A stretch of 64,000 bases of DNA from Taklimakanibacter deserti (GCA_003574785.1 QORU01000011.1:186001-250000); one strand, 5' to 3'. Counted from the first letter of the stretch, positions 52,395-62,415 are shown. Notes: generated by a model from the sequence alone, not told the origin. Numbers and translations are program-made.

Positions 52395-54041
52395 TCATGC
52401 TTTGGCGCGATGCTCCATCGCGAATTCCTCCTCGGGCGAGAGGATGAGCTTGTGGCGCCCGACAGCGGCGAAATAGATGATCGCCACGATGAACCACACG
52501 CCGACCCAGAACACGCCTTTGTAGAAGAGCGGGTCCCAGATCTGGTAGTACAGAGTCACCAGGCCGATGATGATCGTGGCCACAGCGCCCGGGATACCGA
52601 GCGGGCTCACATAGGGCCTCTCGATATGGGGCTGGTTCTTCCGGAGCAGGATAAAGGAGATTGCCTGCAGGATGTAGGAGAACATGGCGCCGAATACCGC
52701 CATGTTGAGCAGCACCACACCGATGGCCGAGCCGGCATTTTCGCCGAGCGCGAACCAGATCACCAGCATGATCGCCAACCCGACAAGGGCGCCGACGATC
52801 ATCGCGATATACGGCGTCTTGTAGCTGTCATGCGTGATCGACAGGCCCTTGGGGAAATAGCCCGCCCGCGACAGCGAGTAGACCTGCCGGCCCATCGCGA
52901 AGACGATCGTGTGGAAACTCGCAATGAGACCGACAAGCGCAATCAAACCGAGTGCCTTTGCGCCTACGCCGCCGAAGATCGCCCGGAACCCGTCGAGCAA
53001 GGGCTCGCCCGACGTGCCGAGCTTATGCGCGCCCACTCCGATGACTGCGGGATTGAGCAGCACGATCATGAAGGCAGAGACGACAAGCGTCAGCATGCCG
53101 AGCAATATGCCCTTCGGCATGTCGCGCTTGGGATCGACCGATTCTTCCGCCGCCAGCGGCAATTGCTCGATGGCAAGGAACAGCCACACCGCAAAGGGCA
53201 AGGTGGCCAGCACACCGGAGAAACCGAACGGGAAGTAGGGTCCGTTGCCATTGGCGAGTTCGTTCGAAGTCTTTGCTGCCGCCTGAAGTTCGGGCGAAAG
53301 CGTGCCGTATTGCGCCGCCGTGAGAGTGACCTCCGTCGCGTCCGCGGCTGCACCGGTCACCAGGGCCGCAATATCCGCCGGCAAGGTCGCAACGGCGCCT
53401 TTCAGCGCATCCAGCGGGACTGTGGCGCTCTGGATATCAGGCGCGATATTGAGGGCCCAGCGGCTGAAGTCCATGTTCGGGATGGCGCTGAACCAGAAGA
53501 AGACGAGCACCGCCAGCGACAGGAGCGTGACGATGAGGGTCACCCTGAAGGACAAGGCGACGCCGAAGATGTTGAGCGCCAGGAAGACGACATAGGTGAT
53601 GATCCACCACACCGGCTGCATCGCAGCCGGCGTCTCGAAGATGCCGGTCAGATAGGAGCCGATGAAGAAGGCGATGACGGCGGGCGTCACCACATATTCG
53701 ACATTCTCGCAGAGGCCGGTGATGAAGCCGCCCCACGGCCCCATGGCGGTGCGGCCGAAAGAATAGGCCGCCCCCGTATGCGGCAGCGCCGGCGACATCT
53801 CGGCGATGCAGAAGACGAGGCCGATATACATGATGGCGATGATGATGCCCGCCACCAGCATGCCGCCCCAGCCGCCGGTTGCGAAGCCGAAGTTCCAGCC
53901 GGAGAAATGGCCGGAGATGACGGCGCCGACACCCAGCGCCCACAATGACCAGATCCCCGCATAGCGCTGGAGATGCCGCTTCTCGAAATAACTGGCGTCG
54001 GCTTTCTTGTAGCTGACGCCACCGCTCTCAGTCTGAGCCAT
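52395..54041 (-). CDS. Ethanolamine-permease-like APC transporter with a long loop insertion
   Basis: 548 aa, about twelve membrane segments. The opening YFEKRHLQRYAGIWSLWALG and ISGHFSGWNFGF, with AEMSPALPHTGAAYSFGRTA and MGPWGGFITGLCENVEYV, is the Eat ethanolamine permease signature. Eat proteins are about 460-490 aa; here about 65 extra residues (200-265, rich in Ala/Asp/Thr) sit between two hydrophobic segments. ATG at 54041 has AGGAGG. Substrate inferred from family. Confidence 0.82.
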   Translation of the reverse strand: MAQTESGGVSYKKADASYFEKRHLQRYAGIWSLWALGVGAVISGHFSGWNFGFATGGWGGMLVAGIIIAIMYIGLVFCIAEMSPALPHTGAAYSFGRTAMGPWGGFITGLCENVEYVVTPAVIAFFIGSYLTGIFETPAAMQPVWWIITYVVFLALNIFGVALSFRVTLIVTLLSLAVLVFFWFSAIPNMDFSRWALNIAPDIQSATVPLDALKGAVATLPADIAALVTGAAADATEVTLTAAQYGTLSPELQAAAKTSNELANGNGPYFPFGFSGVLATLPFAVWLFLAIEQLPLAAEESVDPKRDMPKGILLGMLTLVVSAFMIVLLNPAVIGVGAHKLGTSGEPLLDGFRAIFGGVGAKALGLIALVGLIASFHTIVFAMGRQVYSLSRAGYFPKGLSITHDSYKTPYIAMIVGALVGLAIMLVIWFALGENAGSAIGVVLLNMAVFGAMFSYILQAISFILLRKNQPHIERPYVSPLGIPGAVATIIIGLVTLYYQIWDPLFYKGVFWVGVWFIVAIIYFAAVGRHKLILSPEEEFAMEHRAKA

Positions 54042-54113
54042 AGTTCCCTCCTGTATATGCGCCGGGCTCACGCCACGGCCCCCACTCCCAACTCGCTCGC
54101 AGTGTTCTTATTG

Positions 54114-54139
54114 GGCGGCGCCCCGAGCGAGGCGCCGCC
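54114..54139 (-). terminator. Hairpin after the 54150-55904 permease gene
   Basis: Perfect 9-bp stem ggcggcgcc / ggcgccgcc (54114-54122 and 54131-54139), 8-nt loop, just downstream of the permease stop on the reverse strand. No long T-run follows (caataag), so efficiency is unclear; it also precedes the promoter of the next permease gene. Confidence 0.5.
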
Positions 54140-54149
54140 TTGTTGGATG

Positions 54150-55904
54150 TTACGCTCCAGCCCGTTCTCCGACGGCCGCCTCGGCCGCGGCGATCTCGGC
54201 CCGGCGCCTGGCGATCTCATCACCGATCGGCGGTCCGGCGAAGCGCTTGCCGCGCAGCACGAAGAGCAGTGCCGCCATGACGATCGCCACCACGACCGCC
54301 GCCCACAAGCCGAACTGACTCTCGGGATCGCGCCAGAAATAATAGACCGCGAGAACGGTCAGCACCCCGAAGACGGCGCCGACCGGCATCTTGTTCTCCA
54401 TGGCGAACCAGAAGGCGGTGAGCGCCAGGATCATGAGCACGATCAGATAGCCGACCTTCTCTTGCGGCGGCTGCACGCCGACGAAGATCAGGAGAGCGCA
54501 GCCGAGGATGGCGAGGACCGCCACCGGGATCGAGGCGCCCTTGAGGTTGAACGGTCCCTTGTTCGTCCATTCGCCGCCGAGCTCGCCTTTCAGCGCAGCA
54601 CCGATCGGCATGAGATAGGACAGATAGAGGAACACCGCGCAGCCCGTCGACAGCACCAGGAAGGCGCCGCCATAGAGTGTGGCGATGATCGACAGCACGC
54701 CGCCGACCCAGATCGCCGCTCCCGGCGTGCGGTAGACCGGGCTCACCTTCTTCAGCGTTTCCGACATCGGCACGCCGCCGTCACGCGCGAAGGCATAGAG
54801 CATGCGCGAGCAGGAGGTGAGGCCGGCCAGCGCACACAGGAAGTTCGACACCACGATGCCGATGATGATCAGCGCCTTGAGCCAGAACCACATGGTCGAC
54901 GTCTGGATCAGCCAGTTGAACGAGGCCCAGCCCTGTTTCGCCGCCGCGGTCACGCCGTCGGTGACGGTGCCGGTGGCCGTGTCGGTCTGGTCGGGCAGCG
55001 CCAGAACCATGGCGCAGACCATGAAATAGCCGAACAGGAACGACCAGAACACCGAGCGCACCATGCCTTTCGGCACTTCGCGCTGGGCGTTGCGCGTCTC
55101 TTCCGACGTATGGGCGGAGGCATCGAAGCCGGTGATCGTATAGACGGCGTGCAGAAGGCCGAGCGCTACCACATAGAGGAAGACATTGGCCTGCGGCCAC
55201 ACGCCGCCGCCGGCATCGCCGGTAAAATTGGTGAAGGTGAACAGCCGGCCGAAATCGAGCGACGGGGCGAAGGCAAGCAGCGCCAGCGTCAGCACGACCG
55301 CGGTCGCCAGGATGATATAGCCGCTCCAGTCGGTGAGGATGGTCGTCAGCCTCAGGAAATAGTGGTTGAGCGTGGCCTGGACGATCGTCACCACGGTGAT
55401 GAAGATGGTCTGGATCCACCAGCCGGTCGAGAACTCGCCCGCCGGCACCCAGGATGAGACGTCCATGCCCAGCACCTGCGCCAGAAACAGATCGCGCGTC
55501 AGGTTGAACAGGCCGAAATTAACCGACGAGACAACGAACAGGAGGCCGAGCAGGTTGAACCACGCCGCCGCCCAGCCGAAGCCGCGGCCGCCCAGGATCG
55601 ACGACCAGTGATAGATGCCGCCCGCCGTCGGATAGGACGAGGCGACCTGGCCCATGGCGAAGGCCACCAGAAGCGCGAAGAGCGAGCCCAAGGGCCAGAT
55701 ATAGCCGATCGATCCGCCGCCGCCGGCGCTGAGCGCCGCCGGGAAGGCGGTGATGCCGCCGGCGACGATGCAGATGATGGCAAAGGAGATGGCGAAATTC
55801 TGGAACGGGCCCATGCGCCGGGTCAGCTCCTGCGCATAGCCCATGCCATGCAGGACCTTCACGTCCTCTCGGTGATCCGAGTCAGAATAGTCTTTAGGGG
55901 TCAT
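54150..55904 (-). CDS. APC-family amino acid/choline-type permease
   Basis: 584 aa. ACT-type APC carrier: FAISFAIICIVAGGITAFP, YPTAGGIYHWSS, TGFDASAHTSEETRNAQREVP and FARDGGVPMSETLKKVSP. The long C-terminal hydrophilic tail (after about residue 545) is unusual. Related carriers move GABA, choline or other amines. ATG at 55904 has TGGAGG. Lies 32 bp after the N-formylglutamate amidohydrolase gene on the same strand, so the two likely share a transcript. Confidence 0.85.
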   Translation of the reverse strand: MTPKDYSDSDHREDVKVLHGMGYAQELTRRMGPFQNFAISFAIICIVAGGITAFPAALSAGGGGSIGYIWPLGSLFALLVAFAMGQVASSYPTAGGIYHWSSILGGRGFGWAAAWFNLLGLLFVVSSVNFGLFNLTRDLFLAQVLGMDVSSWVPAGEFSTGWWIQTIFITVVTIVQATLNHYFLRLTTILTDWSGYIILATAVVLTLALLAFAPSLDFGRLFTFTNFTGDAGGGVWPQANVFLYVVALGLLHAVYTITGFDASAHTSEETRNAQREVPKGMVRSVFWSFLFGYFMVCAMVLALPDQTDTATGTVTDGVTAAAKQGWASFNWLIQTSTMWFWLKALIIIGIVVSNFLCALAGLTSCSRMLYAFARDGGVPMSETLKKVSPVYRTPGAAIWVGGVLSIIATLYGGAFLVLSTGCAVFLYLSYLMPIGAALKGELGGEWTNKGPFNLKGASIPVAVLAILGCALLIFVGVQPPQEKVGYLIVLMILALTAFWFAMENKMPVGAVFGVLTVLAVYYFWRDPESQFGLWAAVVVAIVMAALLFVLRGKRFAGPPIGDEIARRRAEIAAAEAAVGERAGA

Positions 55905-55936
55905 TGTTGTTTCCTCCACGATCCTTTGTAGTGTTC

Positions 55937-56734
55937 CTATGAACTCGATCGCATCCTCACTGTTGTCGGTGGAAAGATCCGCGCCACGGCCTCGGCGAGA
56001 ATAGCCGCGAGCCGTGCCGTCCACTGCGCCTGCCCCGCTTCATGGCTGATGAGATCGTTGCGGATCTCCAGCATGACGTGATAAAGGCCGCGCGCCCCGC
56101 CATGCAGATTGAGCGTATGGCAGACGCCGTCCTCCGGCCCATAGGGCTCGTTGCGCTTCACCACGATGTCCTTCAGCCGACCGGCGAGGCCGAGCACCAG
56201 ATCGGCAAGGCGGGCATCGCGGTCATGCAGGACGCCGAGGTCGAGATGCCGGCGCTTGCCCTTATAGGTCGGGGTGAAGCTGTGCATGGTGACGAGAAGC
56301 GAGGCCGCGCCCTCTGCGGCCCGCTGGTCGAGAAACCGCGACACCGCGTCATGGAAAGGACGATAGATGCCGCGGATGCGGGCGAGGCGCGCCTCGGGCG
56401 CCAGGTTCTCGTTGCCCGGGATGCGGGTAGTCTCGCTTACGACCGGCATGGCATCGGGTGATTCGGGCGGCCGGTTGCAGTCATAGGCGAGGCGCGAATA
56501 GCGCTGCAGTACGAGCGGCGCGTCGAGCGCTTGCGAAAGACCCCGCGCCACGGCTTCGGCGCCGATGTCCCAGGCGATATGGCGGGTGAGGTCCTCCGGC
56601 GGAAGGCCCAAGGATCCCAATGACTTGGGGATGACCTTGCCGGCATGCTCGCAAATCAGCACGACCGGCGACGGCCCGTTCTCATTGACGACGATAACCG
56701 GCTCGCCCTCATCGGGGCGAAGCAGCCCTCTCAT
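55937..56734 (-). CDS. N-formylglutamate amidohydrolase (HutG-type)
   Basis: 265 aa. ICEHAGKVIPKSLG (metal His/Glu), DIGAEAVARGLS, RLAYDCNRPP, LVTMHSFTPTYKG. The family frees glutamate or related acids from N-acyl derivatives. With the GS-like ligase nearby, a gamma-glutamyl amide could be the substrate, but this is conjecture. Start at MRGLLRP (56734) has GGGGAG; an alternative at 56770 lies closer to the divergent regulator. Divergent from the RpiR gene. Confidence 0.85.
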   Translation of the reverse strand: MRGLLRPDEGEPVIVVNENGPSPVVLICEHAGKVIPKSLGSLGLPPEDLTRHIAWDIGAEAVARGLSQALDAPLVLQRYSRLAYDCNRPPESPDAMPVVSETTRIPGNENLAPEARLARIRGIYRPFHDAVSRFLDQRAAEGAASLLVTMHSFTPTYKGKRRHLDLGVLHDRDARLADLVLGLAGRLKDIVVKRNEPYGPEDGVCHTLNLHGGARGLYHVMLEIRNDLISHEAGQAQWTARLAAILAEAVARIFPPTTVRMRSSS

Positions 56735-56814
56735 GGAGATTGAACTCCCCTGTCCCTCTGGAACGATCATTTCAGATTGCCTATACGCTGTCAAATTCGT
56801 TACAAGACCTGTGC

Positions 56815-57699
56815 ATGACGCCGAGGGCACAATCCAAATCGCAAACCGTCGCCGAGCGCATAAGGCTCGGATCCACCCGGCTGACGCCGGCCGAGCACAA
56901 GCTCGCCAATGCGCTTCTCGCCAACTATCCGGTGGCCGGGCTGTCGAGCATCACCGAATTCGCCAAGGCGGCGAAGGTCTCGACGCCCACCGCCTTGCGG
57001 CTCGCCAAGAAACTGGGCTTTGCCGGCTTTCCCTCCTTCCAGGCGGCTTTGCGCGGCGAGGTTTCGGCGCAATTGCAGGACCCGATCGCCCGTCATCAGC
57101 GCTGGTCCAAGGATGCGCCTGACGCCCATGTGCTCAACCGTTTCGCCGATGCGGTGATGGAGAATCTGCGCGGCTCCCTCAAGCTCGTCGACCACCGGAG
57201 CTTCGATGGCATCGCCGACCTGATCGCCGACCACCATCAGGCCGTGCACATCGTCGGCGGCCGCATCACCATGCCGCTCGCCGAATATTTCCACACCCAT
57301 CTTCACATGATCAGGCCGCATGTCACGCTGATGCCGGCATCGCCCGCCGCCTGGCCGCAATATCTCCTCAACATGAAGCGCGGCGATGTGCTCATCGCCT
57401 TCGATGTCCGCCGCTATGACCAGCGTCTCGCCGAATTCGCAGACCTGGCGCATCGGCGCAAGGTCAGGATCGTGCTGTTCACCGACCAGTGGATGTCGCC
57501 CATCGCCGGGATTGCAACCCATGCCTTTCCGTTGCGCATCGATGCGCCGTCGGGCTGGGACTCCAATGTCGCGACCCTGTTCATGATCGAGGCGCTGATC
57601 GCCGACATCGTCGATCGCCGCTGGCCCGAAACGGAACAGCGCATCCGCGAGCTCGAGGGCCTGACCAGCGCGGCAGGACGTTTGCGCCGCAATTTATGA
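56815..57699 (+). CDS. MurR/RpiR-family transcriptional regulator
   Basis: 294 aa. N-terminal RpiR HTH (VAERIRLGSTRLTPAEHKLA and ITEFAKAAKVSTPTALRLA), C-terminal SIS-like domain (HQAVHIVGGRITMPLAEYF). Divergent from the amidohydrolase/permease genes across 80 bp and so their probable regulator. Start ATG at 56815 has no strong ribosome site. Confidence 0.88.
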   Translation: MTPRAQSKSQTVAERIRLGSTRLTPAEHKLANALLANYPVAGLSSITEFAKAAKVSTPTALRLAKKLGFAGFPSFQAALRGEVSAQLQDPIARHQRWSKDAPDAHVLNRFADAVMENLRGSLKLVDHRSFDGIADLIADHHQAVHIVGGRITMPLAEYFHTHLHMIRPHVTLMPASPAAWPQYLLNMKRGDVLIAFDVRRYDQRLAEFADLAHRRKVRIVLFTDQWMSPIAGIATHAFPLRIDAPSGWDSNVATLFMIEALIADIVDRRWPETEQRIRELEGLTSAAGRLRRNL

Positions 57700-57786
57700 C
57701 GCATTGCGCGCGGCCTTGCTCCGTGCCATCCACTACCCTTGCGCGTCACAAAAACATAACCGGGACACGCCGTCAGGGGAGTTCAA

Positions 57787-59442
57787 ATGGAGTCGTTCGA
57801 CTTCATCATCATCGGGTCGGGCTCGGCCGGTTCCGCCATGGCCTATCGCCTGTCGGAAGACGGCCGCCACAGCGTGCTCGTACTCGAATATGGCGGCACC
57901 GACATCGGTCCCCTGATCCAGATGCCCTCGGCACTCTCCTATCCCATGAACATGTCGACCTATGATTGGGGCTTCGTGGCCGAGCCCGAGCCGGCGCTCG
58001 GCGGCCGCCGCCTGGTGACGCCGCGCGGCAAGGTCATCGGCGGCTCGTCCTCGATCAACGGCATGGTCTATGTCAGGGGCCACGCGAAGGATTTCGACAC
58101 CTGGGAAGAGATGGGCGCCAAGGGCTGGGGCTTTCGCCATGTGCTGCCCTACTACAAGCGGATGGAATCCTCGCATGGCGGCGAGGAAGGCTGGCGCGGC
58201 AGCGATGGTCCGCTGCATGTCACGCGCGGGAGCCAGAAGAATCCGCTCTACCGGGCTTTCGTCGAAGCCGGCCGCCAGGCGGGCTATCCCGTCACCGAGG
58301 ACTACAATGGAAGCCGGCAGGAAGGTTTTGGCGCCATGGAGCGCACCATCTGGCGCGGCCGGCGCTGGTCGGCGGCCAATGCCTATTTGCGCCCTGCGCT
58401 CAAGCGCTCCCATGTCAAGCTCACGACCCGCGCTTTCGTGCGCCGCATCCTCCTCGACGGCAAGCGCGCCACCGGCGTCGAATATGAGAGGGGCGGCGAG
58501 ATCTTGCGGGCCGAAGCGCGCCGCGAGGTCGTCCTGGCGGCGAGCGCCATCAATTCACCCAAGCTTCTGCAGCTTTCCGGCATCGGCGATCCCGACCATC
58601 TCAAATCGATCGGTGTGGCACCGCTGCACGACCTGCCGGGCGTGGGTCAGAATCTGCAGGATCATCTCGAAGTCTATTTCCAGATGGAATCGCTCAAACC
58701 CGTATCGCTGCTGCCGAGCCTCAATCTCTTCGCCAAGGGCCTCATCGGGCTCGAATGGCTGCTGTTCAAGACCGGTCTCGGCGCCACCAATCACTTCGAA
58801 AGCTGCGGCTTCATCCGCTCATCGGCCGGCGTCGAATATCCCGATATCGAATATCACTTCCTGCCCATTGCCATCCGCTATGACGGCAAGGCCGCGGCCT
58901 CGGGCCATTCCTTTCAGGTCCATGTCGGGCCGATGCGCTCGAAATCGCGCGGCTTCGTCAAGGCACGCTCGGGCGAGCCGCGCGAGGCCCCGGTCATCAG
59001 GTTCAATTACATGTCGCATCCCGACGACTGGATGGAGTTCCGCACCGCAATGCGCTTGACGCGCGAGATCTTCGAGCAGGAAGCGCTCAAGCCTTATAAG
59101 GGTCGCGAGATCCAGCCGGGGGCGCATCTCAAGAGCGATGCCGAGCTCGACGGCTTCATCCGCGATCATTGCGAGAGCGCTTTCCATCCTTGCGGCACCT
59201 GCCGCATGGGCGAGCCTTCCGACCGCCTGGCGGTGGTCGATCCTTTGTGCCGCGTCATCGGCATCGAGCGCTTGCGTGTCGCCGATTCATCGATCATGCC
59301 GCGGATCACCAACGGCAATCTCAACGGGCCGTCGATCCTGATCGGCGAGAAGGCGTCCGACTACATTCTGGGCCGCGATCCGCTGCCGCCTTCCAACCAG
59401 GAACCGTGGATCAATCCGGACTGGAGGACGAGCCAAAGGTAA
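57787..59442 (+). CDS. GMC-family oxidoreductase (choline-dehydrogenase-like)
   Basis: 551 aa. FAD motif [20 protein letters not shown] at the N-terminus, [39 protein letters not shown], and the C-terminal HPCGTCRMG and [14 protein letters not shown]. Oxidises primary alcohols, BetA-type. GGGGAG ribosome site. Follows the RpiR gene by 87 bp. Convergent with the M2 peptidase gene: the two stops overlap the palindrome ggtaagcttacc (59438-59449). Confidence 0.9.
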   Translation: MESFDFIIIGSGSAGSAMAYRLSEDGRHSVLVLEYGGTDIGPLIQMPSALSYPMNMSTYDWGFVAEPEPALGGRRLVTPRGKVIGGSSSINGMVYVRGHAKDFDTWEEMGAKGWGFRHVLPYYKRMESSHGGEEGWRGSDGPLHVTRGSQKNPLYRAFVEAGRQAGYPVTEDYNGSRQEGFGAMERTIWRGRRWSAANAYLRPALKRSHVKLTTRAFVRRILLDGKRATGVEYERGGEILRAEARREVVLAASAINSPKLLQLSGIGDPDHLKSIGVAPLHDLPGVGQNLQDHLEVYFQMESLKPVSLLPSLNLFAKGLIGLEWLLFKTGLGATNHFESCGFIRSSAGVEYPDIEYHFLPIAIRYDGKAAASGHSFQVHVGPMRSKSRGFVKARSGEPREAPVIRFNYMSHPDDWMEFRTAMRLTREIFEQEALKPYKGREIQPGAHLKSDAELDGFIRDHCESAFHPCGTCRMGEPSDRLAVVDPLCRVIGIERLRVADSSIMPRITNGNLNGPSILIGEKASDYILGRDPLPPSNQEPWINPDWRTSQR

Positions 59443-59444
59443 GC

Positions 59445-61253
59445 TTACCAGCCGCAGCTCCCGCCTTTGTTCTGTTCCTTCAGCCAGGCTTGCAGCGGCG
59501 CAAAATAGGCGATGATCGCCTCGCCCGAAATCTCGCGTTGGCCGGTGAACGCCTCGAGCGCATCGGGCCACGGTTTCGAAGCGCCCATTTCCAGCATGGC
59601 GTTGAATTTCTTGCCGACGTCCTTGTTGCCGTAGAACGAGCAGCGGTGCAGCGGCCCCGTCCAGCCGCTCTGCTCACACGCGGCCTTGTAGAACTGGAAC
59701 TGCAGGACGTTGGCCAGGAAATAGCGCAAATAAGGGGTCGTGGCCGGGATATGATATTTGGCGCCCGGGTCGAATGATGCCTCGCTGCGCTCCACCGGCG
59801 GCTTGATCCCCTGATATTTCAGGCGCAGTTCATTCCAAGCCGCATTGTAGCCCTCTGGCTTGACCGAGCCGTCGAAGACGCCCCAGCGCCATTTGTCGAC
59901 CAGGAGGCCGAAGGGCATGAAGGCGATCTTGTCCATGGCCTGGCGCAGCAGCAGGCCGATGTCCTTGTCGGCGCTCGGCACCTTGTCCTTGGGCAAGAGG
60001 CCGATCTGGACGAGATATTCAGGCGTGATCGACAGCGCGATGGTGTCGCCGATGGCCTCGTGGAAGCCGTCATTCGCGCCATTCACATGCAGGTACTCCT
60101 GCGCCTTGTAGGCGCGTTGATAGAAATTGTGGCCGAGCTCGTGATGGATGGTCACGAAATCCTGCGCGTTGACCTTGATGCACATCTTGATGCGCAGGTC
60201 GTCCTGGTTGTCGATGTCCCAGGCCGAGGCATGGCATACGACGTCCCGGTCGTTGGGCTTCAGGAACATCGACCGTTTCCAGAAGCTATCCGGCAGCTTT
60301 TCGAAGCCGAGCGAGGTGAAGAATCCCTCCCCGGTTTCGACCATCTTCTTCTCGTCGTATCCAGCCGCTTTCAAAAGCTCGGTGGTGTCGAAGCCAATGT
60401 CGCCGGCGCCCACGGGTGCGACGATGTCATAAATGCCGCTCCACTCCTGCGCCCACATATTGCCGAGCAGGTCGGCGCGGATCGGCCCGGTCTTGCCTTG
60501 CACCGTGTCACCGTATTTTTCGTTCAGCTTGCCGCGCACATAGCAGTGCAGGTCGTCATAGAGCGGCTTGACGTCTCCCCAGATCTTATCCGTCAGCTTG
60601 GCGACATCTTCGGCCGGCATGTCGTATTGCGATCGCCACATCGCGCCGACATCCGGATAGCCGAGCTCCTTGGCGCCTTCATTGGCGATTTCGACCAGCC
60701 GCCGATAGCCGGCCCGCATCGGGGCGCCGACATTGTCGTGCCAGCTCGTCCACATCTCCTTCAGCTGTTCGGGATCGCGATTGACCGACATCTGCTCCTC
60801 GATGTCGGAGCCGTTGATCGGCTTGCCCTTGAGCGTGCCTTCTCCCTTGCCATAGTCGGACTGCAGTTTGGTCGAGATGGTGCTCAGCTCGTCGGCGGCG
60901 CCGGCCGTGGTCGGCGCCGGCAGCACGATGCCGCCGGTCAGAATGGTGAGCTTGCGCTTGATCGCGTCGGAAAGGCCCGGCACCGCGTCGAATTTCGCCG
61001 CCTCGATGGCGAGGCGAACCTGAAGCTCGGTCTGGCGAGCGGCGGCTTCGGCCGCCAGCGCATCGGTATCTTCCGTCAGATACGTGCTGTTCACCCACTG
61101 AACCCGGTTGACGCGAATCGATTCGGCGGCGAGCGCGGCTTCCGCCTGCTTGATGAACTTCTCCACGTCTTCGACGGCTGGGGACTGCGCAAAAGCCGGT
61201 GCGTGCAGCAGCAAGCTCATCACCATCGTGGTCGCGACAAGCGCGCGCTTCAT
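59445..61253 (-). CDS. M2-family zinc peptidase (ACE-like dipeptidyl carboxypeptidase)
   Basis: 602 aa. Signal peptide at the N-terminus (MKRALVATTMVMSLLLHA, AFAQS). Zinc motif IHHELGHNFYQ (HExxH) with a downstream Glu in ANDGFHEAIGDTIAL. Homologous to angiotensin-converting enzyme; releases dipeptides from C-termini, presumably in the periplasm. ATG at 61253 has GAGGAGG; an upstream ATG at 61304 lacks one. No operon partner visible. Confidence 0.9.
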   Translation of the reverse strand: MKRALVATTMVMSLLLHAPAFAQSPAVEDVEKFIKQAEAALAAESIRVNRVQWVNSTYLTEDTDALAAEAAARQTELQVRLAIEAAKFDAVPGLSDAIKRKLTILTGGIVLPAPTTAGAADELSTISTKLQSDYGKGEGTLKGKPINGSDIEEQMSVNRDPEQLKEMWTSWHDNVGAPMRAGYRRLVEIANEGAKELGYPDVGAMWRSQYDMPAEDVAKLTDKIWGDVKPLYDDLHCYVRGKLNEKYGDTVQGKTGPIRADLLGNMWAQEWSGIYDIVAPVGAGDIGFDTTELLKAAGYDEKKMVETGEGFFTSLGFEKLPDSFWKRSMFLKPNDRDVVCHASAWDIDNQDDLRIKMCIKVNAQDFVTIHHELGHNFYQRAYKAQEYLHVNGANDGFHEAIGDTIALSITPEYLVQIGLLPKDKVPSADKDIGLLLRQAMDKIAFMPFGLLVDKWRWGVFDGSVKPEGYNAAWNELRLKYQGIKPPVERSEASFDPGAKYHIPATTPYLRYFLANVLQFQFYKAACEQSGWTGPLHRCSFYGNKDVGKKFNAMLEMGASKPWPDALEAFTGQREISGEAIIAYFAPLQAWLKEQNKGGSCGW

Positions 61254-61390
61254 GGACACCTCCTCATGCAGAGCTTTGAGTTGAGAGTAGACCATCATGT
61301 CCACCCTGGTTCAACCTCCATGATTGTGTTTGCAAAGTTCCAACGACCGACGGCGCTCGTGATGCGGAATTCCCGCCGATCACTACAGGG

Positions 61391-62305
61391 TCAGTCGAAT
61401 TTGATATGCCCCGGCCAGCGGAACTCGGCGAGCGGGTCCGGGCCATCGCTGCCGGCAAGGGACAAGGTCCGGCGCCGCAGCTCCTCGATGACGCTATCAC
61501 GACCGCGCTCATGGGGCAGGCTGGCGGCCTCCAGCGGTTTGCCGAGGGAAACCTTGATCGTCGATCCGATGAGACGGTAGGTTTCGCGAAAGATGAGCGC
61601 CACCCGCAGCGCATAGTGGATGTGGCTCACCACATGGAAGAGGCGCGAATTCTGGCCATGGAGATAGACCGGCACGATCACGAGGTCTTGAACCCGGGTC
61701 AGCTTGGCGAGAAAGGGGTGCCAGCTGGCATCGAGCGCCGGACCGGTGCAGGGATGTTGCGAGGTCGACACGCTTCCCGCCGGAAAGATCGCCACGGCAT
61801 GTCCGCCAATGAGCCAGTCGAGCGTGCGCCGGCGGGTCAGGAGCGATGTCTGCATCGCCTCGGCTGTGCCGCCGAAGTCGACCGGGAGCATATAATCCCT
61901 GACCTCGGGCGGCTGGCACAGGAGGCTGTGCGTCATGATCTTGGTGTCGGGCCGGATGCGTGTCGCCAGATGGCCCATGACCAGGCCGTCGACGACGCCG
62001 AAAGGGTGGTTGGCGATGAACAGCACCGGTCGGCCGGTGGGGATCCGGGCCCAGGCCGCGTCGTCGGTGTCGAGGGTGATATCCATGAGACGAAGGGCGG
62101 CCGAGAAGATATTTTCTCCCGCAACAGGCCTTTGCGCCCAGTCGCGGTAGAGACGCTCGAGCCGCGGCTGGCCGCTCGACCGCTCGATCAGCCGGATCAG
62201 CGTGCGGTTGACCCGGCTTTGTTCGGGCCGGGAATAGGAGAAACGCACCGCACCGGCGGTGTGAGCCTTTGGCGCGAGACGCAATTCATCGAGGGCTTCT
62301 GCCAT
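61391..62305 (-). CDS. Lysophospholipid acyltransferase-family protein
   Basis: 304 aa. PlsC-type motif: FIANHPFGVVDGLVMG (His-x4-Asp-like), substrate-binding AIFPAGSVST and LVIVPVYLHGQN. The extension of about 100 residues before the motif is longer than PlsC. It could transfer an acyl group to glycerophospholipid or ornithine-lipid precursor. It begins about 110 bp downstream of the next gene's end on the same strand. Confidence 0.85.
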   Translation of the reverse strand: MAEALDELRLAPKAHTAGAVRFSYSRPEQSRVNRTLIRLIERSSGQPRLERLYRDWAQRPVAGENIFSAALRLMDITLDTDDAAWARIPTGRPVLFIANHPFGVVDGLVMGHLATRIRPDTKIMTHSLLCQPPEVRDYMLPVDFGGTAEAMQTSLLTRRRTLDWLIGGHAVAIFPAGSVSTSQHPCTGPALDASWHPFLAKLTRVQDLVIVPVYLHGQNSRLFHVVSHIHYALRVALIFRETYRLIGSTIKVSLGKPLEAASLPHERGRDSVIEELRRRTLSLAGSDGPDPLAEFRWPGHIKFD

Positions 62306-62385
62306 CTTGTTCCTTCATCAAACCTTGCTGTGACAGGTTTGTGCGAAAGAGTTGACAGAGCGATGACGGGAAATGATTTAGTCGC

Positions 62386-62402
62386 GGCGGCGAGGCGCCG
62401 CC
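62386..62402 (-). terminator. Hairpin downstream of the 62416-63315 gene
   Basis: Perfect 7-bp stem ggcggcg-agg-cgccgcc directly after the stop of the putative glycosyltransferase gene, between it and the acyltransferase gene. No T-run, but on the reverse strand AAATCATTT follows within a few bases. Confidence 0.4.
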
Positions 62403-62415
62403 TTCGGCCAAACGC

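Noticed and set aside
62352..62380. TTGACA on the + strand near 62352 as a promoter
   Set aside because: No + strand gene follows and no -10 fits; both neighbours are on the reverse strand.
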